A DNA stretch of 11,553 nt from Thermoguttaceae bacterium (GTDB taxonomy: Bacteria; Planctomycetota; Planctomycetia; Pirellulales; Thermoguttaceae), in contig JAFTCU010000165.1 of assembly GCA_017454585.1 (NCBI GenBank), positions 1 to 11,553 of the forward strand. Reading direction: 5' to 3'. The notes under the pieces were generated by a model. That model saw nothing but the letters and a program-made list of their open reading frames with translations. It was not told the DNA's origin and ran no database searches. How positions within the stretch are numbered: the stretch's first letter is position 1; each line of letters opens with the position of its first letter. Below are positions 6,604-11,553 of this stretch, one piece after another. The translations under genes were made by a program, and so were the position numbers.

Positions 6604-6738
6604 GTACTTGAGAAAAATTCAGCTTCCCTGCTGGTTCTCGCGTCCTTGTGATTGATAGTATGGCTGATTTTCCAAAAATTGCAAGAGGGGCTCGAGAAGA
6701 TTTTTTTAAATTTTTTCTCATTTTTGCCATCTGCCCCC

Positions 6739-6767
6739 GTTCTTTTTTTTTGAAAATCTTCTATAAT
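6739..6767 (+). promoter_or_regulatory. Promoter for the four-TM protein / M48 protease pair
   Basis: A perfect TATAAT lies at 6762-6767, preceded by GAAAATCTTC; this block repeats the recO promoter at 3765-3780 except for the TATACT/TATAAT change. The -35 region is weak (GTTCTT at 6739-6744, 17 bp away). Transcription would begin near 6774, about 46 bp before the ATG at 6820. The rest of 6604-6738 is AT-rich with no recognisable gene. Confidence 0.5.
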
Positions 6768-6819
6768 GTGACATATTGTTAATTGCGAAAACCTCATTTA
6801 TGATTTTTGAACGGAAGAA

Positions 6820-7671
6820 ATGTTTCTCCAAAAAAATTTTAAAAATTTTTTCCAAAACCTGAAAAAAATTCCCCCGGCCCTCTCAATTTCAACGAGTTTG
6901 ATATTTTGTATCGTTTTGATGGGGGGATTTTTTTTCTTTTGGCGCCGTTATGCTGGTTTTTTTTGTCAAACCATGCCGACGGCGGGAATTTTTATCTTTT
7001 CGACCGTCTTTGGAATCACGGTTTTACTGCTTTATTTCCTGATTCGGGCTTGGTCCCGGGGGTTTTCCAAACGCGCGGTCCCACTGCGCCGGATTTTGAC
7101 GGGAATCCTTTTGCTGGATTATTTGCTTATTGGGCTGGCGATCCAGATTCCCGGAACTTCTGTGCTGACGCAGCTTGTTTTTGCGATTTTCTTTCTGCTG
7201 ACGGTTGGGATCCTTTACAGGTTTGAGTTTCACCACCCTCAACCTTCCTCCGAAGAGCCGGAACAAAAAAGTGAGCTGGAAACCGATCCCGATTCCGGGT
7301 TGATGGAAGAACCGAAGTGGGAATCTGAGGAAATCGAAGATGAGGACGAGCCTCTTCCGCCTGGAGTACAACAAAAACTCGAGCGTCTTCAGAAACCGAA
7401 TGGTTCTGAAGAAATTACCGGTTTTTTGCGCGCTGAATTTCCGACTGGTCAGACGAAAGTCCCGCTTTTTGTCTCGTTTTGCCCGCCGTTTCCTCAAATT
7501 CCGGAGGTGGAGTGTTTTTCACTGGAGGGAACGGCCGACGTGGAAATCGTCCAGAATGCCCCACACGGTGTACAACTGAGTGTCCGAAAAAAACATAGGC
7601 TCCCGATGGACGATTCTGTCGTCCTGTCGTTTCGTGCGGCCTTCGATTCCCCTGAACCACTAGAGGAGTAA
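6820..7671 (+). CDS. Membrane protein of unknown function with four TM segments and a C-terminal soluble domain
   Basis: I cannot name a function. The 283-residue protein starts with a Lys/Phe/Asn-rich segment (1-19). Four hydrophobic helices follow, at about 21-41, 54-77, 92-110 and 114-133. An acidic linker rich in Glu, Asp and Pro runs from about 142 to 180. A soluble, probably beta-rich domain covers 183-278 and contains the phrase FVSFCPPFPQIPEVE; from memory this FCPPF-type domain occurs in planctomycete hypothetical proteins, which I could not check. The start is fixed on the 5' side because an in-frame TGA lies at 6808-6810. The ribosome binding site is poor (GGAAG almost touching the ATG). 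The first 150 bases are unusually rich in A and T runs compared with neighbouring genes. It is followed after 18 bp by the M48 protease gene, so the two are probably co-transcribed. Confidence 0.75.
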   Translation: MFLQKNFKNFFQNLKKIPPALSISTSLIFCIVLMGGFFFFWRRYAGFFCQTMPTAGIFIFSTVFGITVLLLYFLIRAWSRGFSKRAVPLRRILTGILLLDYLLIGLAIQIPGTSVLTQLVFAIFFLLTVGILYRFEFHHPQPSSEEPEQKSELETDPDSGLMEEPKWESEEIEDEDEPLPPGVQQKLERLQKPNGSEEITGFLRAEFPTGQTKVPLFVSFCPPFPQIPEVECFSLEGTADVEIVQNAPHGVQLSVRKKHRLPMDDSVVLSFRAAFDSPEPLEE

Positions 7672-7730
7672 TGCTCCAAACTCAAAAAAATGTCAACCAA
7701 ATCCGAAATTCAATCCGCGTTTTGTGCTGA
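7671..7730 (+). other. Possible 19-codon leader ORF overlapping the start of the M48 gene
   Basis: An ATG at 7671 overlaps the TAA of the preceding gene (TAATG) and has GAGGAG at 7664-7669 just upstream, an otherwise rare strong ribosome binding site here. It reads 19 codons and stops at TGA 7728-7730, five bases before an in-frame ATG of the M48 gene at 7735. It could couple translation of the two genes. The peptide has no recognisable features, so it may be fortuitous. Confidence 0.3.
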
Positions 7731-8841
7731 AATCATGACACCCGAGCAGCTTCGGGAGAGCCGCGAGTACCATCGGCGGGGTTTGTACTGTACGCTCATT
7801 TCCCAGTTTTGGGGGCTGTGCGTTTCTGCGGTGATTGCGTTCTGGCTGGCGAGACCGGCAACCGAATGGCTCAGTGCGCAGTGGCCCTTCCTCGCTGCGC
7901 ACACGTACGCGCTTCTGGTCGTTTTTCTCCTCGCGATAATGCTTTTCGAGGGTGTTCTCGGTTTTCCGTTGGACGTTTATGATGACTGGGTTTTGGAACA
8001 GAAATTTGGTCTGAGCAAGCTGACGTTTGGTCACTGGTTCCGACGGTATATGCTTCATTTTGTGATTGGAGCGATTCTGAATCTTGTGGTGGTTGGGGGA
8101 ATTTTCTTCCTCATTCGCCTGTGTGGGCCGTGGTGGTGGGCCGCGGTTTCTGTGATGTTTCTGTTTTTCTCGGTCGTTCTGGGAATTCTTTTCCCGGTGT
8201 TGATCCTCCCGCTTTTTTACAAGGTGGAGCGGCTGGAAAAGCCTTCCCTGATGGAACGCTTTGAGAAAATCACCCGACCGACCACGTTGAAATTGACCGG
8301 TATTTACCGGCTGGACCTTTCCATCGAGACGAACAAGGCGAACGCGATGCTCGTCGGACTTGGTTCTACGCGCCGTGTCCTGCTGGGGGATACTCTGCTC
8401 GAAAATTTCACGGAGGATGAAATCACTGCGGTTTTCGCTCACGAGGTTGGTCATCATGTTCACCGCCACATTTTGAAGCAGTGCGGGATGATTTTCCTTG
8501 GAAGTTTTGCTGTCTTTTGGCTGATCGACCTGGCCCTGAAGTACTGGCTTGGGCCTGAAATGGTGTACGCGCAGTTCCCTGTCTGGGCCGTGCCGTTTTT
8601 GTCGCTGATTCTTTCGTTGCTTTCGTTTTTTGCTGGGCCTTTTGGCAATGCGGTGAGCCGCCGGTTTGAGCGCCAGGCAGATGCTTACGCCCTGAAAACA
8701 GCCTCGCCGGCCGCGATGCGCAGCGCCTTCGTGAAGCTGGCCGTTCAGAACAAGGCGGACCCGTTCCCGCACCCGCTGGAGGTTTTCTGGCTGCACTCGC
8801 ATCCGGCGATCGGAGAGCGAATTTTGAATTGCGACAAGTGA
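7690..8841 (+). CDS. M48-family, Ste24-like integral membrane zinc metalloprotease
   Basis: Predicted membrane-embedded zinc endopeptidase of the M48A group (CAAX prenyl protease 1/Ste24-like). In bacteria, relatives take part in membrane-protein or lipoprotein quality control. The zinc site is H251-E-V-G-H255 in FAHEVGHHVHRH, and the third ligand is E327 in the block E327-R-Q-A-D331 that is conserved in M48. Hydrophobic segments lie at about 36-56, 72-95, 120-145, 150-175, 265-285 and 300-320, on both sides of the active site as in Ste24. A segment with the Ste24-type pattern LDVYDDWVLEQKFGLSKLT precedes TM3. A C-terminal HPLEVFWLHSHPAIGERI block also fits the family. The start is uncertain: ATG 7690 has no ribosome binding site, while ATG 7735 (MTPEQLRESREY) lies just after a leader-like ORF. 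The upstream partner is a membrane protein of unknown function. Confidence 0.88.
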   Translation: MSTKSEIQSAFCAEIMTPEQLRESREYHRRGLYCTLISQFWGLCVSAVIAFWLARPATEWLSAQWPFLAAHTYALLVVFLLAIMLFEGVLGFPLDVYDDWVLEQKFGLSKLTFGHWFRRYMLHFVIGAILNLVVVGGIFFLIRLCGPWWWAAVSVMFLFFSVVLGILFPVLILPLFYKVERLEKPSLMERFEKITRPTTLKLTGIYRLDLSIETNKANAMLVGLGSTRRVLLGDTLLENFTEDEITAVFAHEVGHHVHRHILKQCGMIFLGSFAVFWLIDLALKYWLGPEMVYAQFPVWAVPFLSLILSLLSFFAGPFGNAVSRRFERQADAYALKTASPAAMRSAFVKLAVQNKADPFPHPLEVFWLHSHPAIGERILNCDK

Positions 8842-8955
8842 AAAAAAACGTGGAAATGGGGCCGCGGAGTTTTCCTTAACCGTAAACTTTATCGGGGGGC
8901 GGAAAAATTTTTTGACTTTTTTTAAAATTTTTCCAAAAATAGGGTGGGAATCTGC

Positions 8956-8983
8956 TTGAAATTTTATAAATTTCGGGTAAAAT
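8956..8983 (+). promoter_or_regulatory. Candidate promoter with dyad for the toroid protein gene
   Basis: TTGAAA (8956-8961) and TAAAAT (8978-8983) are 16 bp apart, about 118 bp before the ATG. The interval is occupied by a perfect 7 bp dyad (GAAATTT-TAT-AAATTTC, 8958-8974), a possible operator. The spacer 8842-9100 also holds an 11 bp AT-rich inverted repeat at 8901-8934 but no standard terminator for the M48 gene. Confidence 0.4.
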
Positions 8984-9100
8984 GGAAAAATGAAGGGTTT
9001 AGTGCCTGTTTTGCTGTGGGGTTTTCCCTCTTTTCGTCCCTGAACGGGGTAATCATGTACGGCAAACCAGTTTATTTTTAGATCTTTGAAAGGGCATCCC

Positions 9101-10612
9101 ATGTCGCAGGACAATGAAAATCAGGAAGCTGTAGAATATGTAGAAAGCAAGGGGAGTTTGCTGGAACGTGTTCCGAGCTGGCTCATCAGTATGGTGGTTC
9201 ACACGATTGCTCTCACCGTCATGATGTTCATCCAGGTTGACCAGCAGGCCAAGAAAGCCGCAGTGGTCTTCACCTCGACTGCTGACGAAGAAGTCGTCGA
9301 AGAAGAAGTGATGGAGGAAGAGGAAGAGGAAGAGCTCGAAATGGATCTTGACGTCGATGACAATATGGAAGAGGTGGAATCGGAAGTTTCTGTCGATTCC
9401 CCGCAGGACGTCCAGGTCGATGTGGAAGTCGCGGATACGATGGACGACGACCCGCCGCCGGCTGTGGTTGAATTCACGCCGCTGGCCGATGTCAAAGCCG
9501 CTTCCAGTGACAACAACGCCTCGATCAATTCCTACACGAGCGGAAATGGTCTTGAAGCCCGTAGAAACGCGGACAATGTGGCCATGACCTCTGGTGGTAC
9601 GCGTGCCTCCCAGAACGCTGTGAAGCAGGGGCTTGAGTGGATCGCCCGGCACCAACTCCCGAATGGAAGCTGGAACTACAACCACTGCCTCGTTGGGAAC
9701 TGTAACTGTGCCAACCCGGGCAAACTCATGAAGTGTACTAACGGTGCGACCGCCATGGGAATTCTTCCCTTCCTTGGTTGTGGTATGACGCATAAAGAAG
9801 GTACATACCAGAAACAGATCGGGAACGGTCTGAAATTCCTGGTTGCCTCGATGAAGAAAGATCCGAAGTGCCCCGGCGGCGGTTCCCTCCACCAGTCGGA
9901 AGGCACGATGTACGCGCACGGTCTGGCCACCATTTGCCTGACGGAAGCGTACGCGATGACGAAAGAAAAATCCCTCCGCGTTCCGGCGCAGGCGGCCGTC
10001 AACTTCGTGATGTACGCTCAGGATCCGGTCGGCGGCGGCTGGCGCTACAATCCGCAGCAGGCCGGCGATACGTCTGTCGTGGGGTGGCAGCTCATGGCTC
10101 TGAAATCCGGTTATATGGGTTACTTGCAGATCAACCAGCAGGTCCCGGCCAAGGCCATGAACTTCCTGAACTCGGTTCAGACGGAAAATGGTGCGGGTTA
10201 CGGTTATGTCACGCCAGGCAAAACCCCTGCGTGTACGGCTATCGCGCTTCTTTGCCGTATGTATTACGGATGGAAACAGGATAATCCATCGCTTCAGAAA
10301 GGCGTTGAATATCTCGACAAAATCGGTCCGAGCGGTGATATGTATTATAACTATTACGCTACACAGGTCATGCGTCATTACGGCGGTGACCAGTGGACTC
10401 GCTGGAACGAAAGAATGCGTGAGCAGCTCGTCAAAAAGCAGACCAAAGGCGATGGTCACGATAAAGGAAGCTGGACTCCGGGCGGCGGGCATGCCGATAG
10501 CGGAGGACGTTTGTACGAAACGGCTCTTTCCATCATGACGCTGGAAGTTTACTATCGTCACCAGCCGATTTACAAGGCGCAGTCGATGGACAAACCGGCC
10601 GCTTTGGTATGA
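9101..10612 (+). CDS. Membrane-anchored protein with acidic linker and prenyltransferase/squalene-cyclase-like alpha/alpha toroid
   Basis: The function is unknown; this looks like a planctomycete protein of the type annotated as having prenyltransferase/squalene oxidase repeats. The start is ATG 9101 with AAAGGG at 9089-9094 six bases upstream; an in-frame TTG at 9086 is less likely. Residues 1-25 should be cytoplasmic, one TM helix covers about 26-46 (WLISMVVHTIALTVMMFIQV), and 62-96 is very acidic, with a run of seven Glu. The linker continues to about 165. From 166 to about 490 lie helical-barrel repeats with QW-like motifs (QNAVKQGLEWIARHQ, GGGWRYNPQQAGDTSVVGWQ, GAGYGYV, GSWTPGGGHADSGGRLYETALS). 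Cys residues cluster at 196, 201, 203, 212, 227 and 257. I see no DxDD catalytic motif of class II terpene cyclases, so a terpene role is doubtful. The toroid is probably periplasmic and binds a polymer or protein. The gene is flanked by its own promoter candidate and a terminator. Confidence 0.8.
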   Translation: MSQDNENQEAVEYVESKGSLLERVPSWLISMVVHTIALTVMMFIQVDQQAKKAAVVFTSTADEEVVEEEVMEEEEEEELEMDLDVDDNMEEVESEVSVDSPQDVQVDVEVADTMDDDPPPAVVEFTPLADVKAASSDNNASINSYTSGNGLEARRNADNVAMTSGGTRASQNAVKQGLEWIARHQLPNGSWNYNHCLVGNCNCANPGKLMKCTNGATAMGILPFLGCGMTHKEGTYQKQIGNGLKFLVASMKKDPKCPGGGSLHQSEGTMYAHGLATICLTEAYAMTKEKSLRVPAQAAVNFVMYAQDPVGGGWRYNPQQAGDTSVVGWQLMALKSGYMGYLQINQQVPAKAMNFLNSVQTENGAGYGYVTPGKTPACTAIALLCRMYYGWKQDNPSLQKGVEYLDKIGPSGDMYYNYYATQVMRHYGGDQWTRWNERMREQLVKKQTKGDGHDKGSWTPGGGHADSGGRLYETALSIMTLEVYYRHQPIYKAQSMDKPAALV

Positions 10613-10679
10613 TTGAAAACCGTGCCGGTCTTTTCCGGTCTGGTTAATATAATCGTTTTAATGCTTTAAGTATGATTTT

Positions 10680-10715
10680 TGAGGGTCTCGCTTTGAGTGA
10701 GGCCCTCATTTTTTT
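10680..10715 (+). terminator. Intrinsic terminator after the toroid protein gene
   Basis: TGAGGGTCTCGC (10680-10691) pairs with GTGAGGCCCTCA (10697-10708) with two non-Watson-Crick positions around a five-base loop, and seven T residues follow (10709-10715). This is a compact, GC-rich Rho-independent terminator. Confidence 0.85.
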
Positions 10716-10738
10716 CGGGAAAATCGCTTCACCCCCCC

Positions 10739-10766
10739 TTGCGTCTTGCGCATAGTTCTTTACAAT
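10739..10766 (+). promoter_or_regulatory. sigma70-type promoter for proS
   Basis: TTGCGT (10739-10744) and TACAAT (10761-10766) are 16 bp apart and lie between the preceding terminator and proS. The -35 and the next base (TTGCGTC) are identical to those of the recO promoter. A leader of roughly 50 nt precedes the ATG at 10822. Confidence 0.6.
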
Positions 10767-10821
10767 AGAAGAGTATTTAAAATCTTTTTCTAAACCTTTT
10801 ACGTTTTACGAGGAAATCATC

Positions 10822-11553
10822 ATGCGCTGGACCCAGACGCTTATCACTACCCAGAAAGAAGCTCCGGACGGAGCGAAGATCCCGAGCAACATCTTAATGC
10901 TCCGCGCGGGACTGATTTCACAGACCATGGCGGGCGCGTACGCGTACCTCCCGCTTGGGCTGAAGTCGCTGCGCAAGGCCGAGGGCATCGTGCGCGAGGA
11001 AATGAACCGGGCCGGCGCCGTGGAACTGCTTATGACCGCACTCACCCCGCAGTCGCTCTGGGAACAGACGAACCGTGTGGAATCGTTCGGGAACGTCCTG
11101 ATGAAATTCTCCCTGAACCGGGCCGGGACCACCACGCCGGTCGTGCTTTGCCCGACGCACGAGGAACCGATCACCGACATCGTGGCGAGATACGTTTCCA
11201 GCTACCGTCAGCTCCCGATCACGCTGTACCAGATCCAGACGAAATTCCGCAACGAGGAGCGTCCGCGCTCGGGCGTTCTGCGCACCAGCGAGTTCCTCAT
11301 GAAGGACGCGTACAGCTTCGACATGACGATGGACGGCCTGGACGCCAGCTTCAACAAAATGTACGACGCGTATCATCGCATTTTCAATCGTGCGGGCCTG
11401 AAATTCCTCCCGGTCGATGCGGACAGCGGAGCGATCGGCGGGAACGCGAGCAAAGAGTTCATGGTGCTCGGCGAAAACGGCGAGGATAACGTGGTGGTCT
11501 GCCCCGAATGTAAGTACGCCGCCAACACGGAAAAAGCCGAGATCGGCGAGAAC
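10822..11553 (+). CDS. proS: Prolyl-tRNA synthetase, N-terminal part (3' end outside window)
   Basis: Class II aminoacyl-tRNA synthetase that charges tRNA-Pro with proline in the cytoplasm. The frame is open for 244 codons to the window edge. Residues 30-75 contain motif 1 ([25 protein letters not shown]). The T-H-E proline/ATP-site motif is C110-P-T-H-E-E115, where most bacterial enzymes have Gly first. Motif 2 is clear ([15 protein letters not shown], then [16 protein letters not shown]). From about 200 ([13 protein letters not shown]) the inserted editing domain typical of the bacterial-type ProRS begins, including a C-x-x-C pair (CPEC), so this is the long form with the insertion domain rather than the archaeal/eukaryotic form. 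Motif 3 and the anticodon-binding domain lie beyond the window. AGGA at 10811-10814 precedes the ATG by 7 bp. The gene has its own promoter at 10739-10766 and appears independent of the toroid gene upstream. Confidence 0.95.
   Translation, partial: MRWTQTLITTQKEAPDGAKIPSNILMLRAGLISQTMAGAYAYLPLGLKSLRKAEGIVREEMNRAGAVELLMTALTPQSLWEQTNRVESFGNVLMKFSLNRAGTTTPVVLCPTHEEPITDIVARYVSSYRQLPITLYQIQTKFRNEERPRSGVLRTSEFLMKDAYSFDMTMDGLDASFNKMYDAYHRIFNRAGLKFLPVDADSGAIGGNASKEFMVLGENGEDNVVVCPECKYAANTEKAEIGEN

Noticed and set aside
6545..6797. Two minus-strand frames of 61 and 82 codons in the spacer after lptE
   Set aside because: Lys/Phe/Ser-rich products from AT-rich DNA that run across the terminator hairpin; no ribosome binding site or recognisable similarity.
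8901..8934. Perfect 11 bp inverted repeat considered as a terminator of the M48 gene
   Set aside because: The stem is almost all A/T, the loop is 12 nt, and no T-tract follows the 3' arm on the + strand, so termination is not supported.
7693..9114. 473-codon open frame on the minus strand across the M48 gene
   Set aside because: Antisense shadow of the protease; the predicted product is low-complexity and highly basic, without motifs.
9053..10561. 502-codon open frame on the minus strand across the toroid gene
   Set aside because: It lies fully antisense to a gene with clear family motifs, its product is His/Arg/Val-rich with no recognisable domain, and it mirrors the codon bias of the + strand gene.
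9101..10612. Calling the toroid protein a terpene cyclase or prenyltransferase enzyme
   Set aside because: The barrel repeats fit the fold, but no DxDD motif or recognisable farnesyltransferase-type zinc triad can be identified, and the protein carries a membrane anchor and acidic linker.

Overview
The window looks like ordinary chromosome from a Gram-negative-type bacterium, most likely a member of Planctomycetota. The evidence is a planctomycete-style protein with an N-terminal membrane anchor, an acidic linker and a squalene-cyclase-like alpha/alpha toroid; a BamD-like TPR lipoprotein followed by an LptE-like lipoprotein (outer-membrane assembly); and a membrane protein with a C-terminal domain I associate with planctomycete hypothetical proteins. 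This assignment rests on recall of family appearance, not on a search. All supported genes are on the + strand.

Layout. 2-886 is the 3' part of an NRAMP-family metal transporter with an altered TM6 motif. 887-1260 is non-coding and carries a ~137 bp palindromic repeat. 1261-2601 is an exported calcineurin-like metallophosphoesterase. 2602-2941 is non-coding and carries a second copy of the same repeat, inverted, so the two copies bracket the phosphoesterase. 2942-3667 is a secreted SGNH/GDSL hydrolase closed by an intrinsic terminator. A good sigma70-type promoter then leads into recO (3822-4613), a BamD-like lipoprotein (4742-5962) and an LptE-like lipoprotein (5999-6538), closed by a second intrinsic terminator. 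A new promoter drives a four-TM protein of unknown function (6820-7671) and a Ste24-like M48 protease (7690-8841). After a 259 bp spacer comes the membrane-anchored toroid protein (9101-10612), a third terminator, a promoter, and the 5' part of proS (10822 to the window end).

Functional reading. recO-bamD-lptE reads as one housekeeping transcription unit joining DNA repair with outer-membrane biogenesis. The unknown membrane protein and the M48 protease are probably co-transcribed. proS and recO have similar promoters. The 5' third (1-3700) is looser: individually spaced genes with long repeat-bearing spacers.

No mobile-element genes, CRISPR array, tRNA or rRNA were seen. I did not find a clear new multi-gene system. 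The most interesting items are the paired palindromic repeats, the NRAMP variant without its TM6 methionine, the cysteine-cluster toroid protein, and the overlapping leader ORF before the M48 protease.
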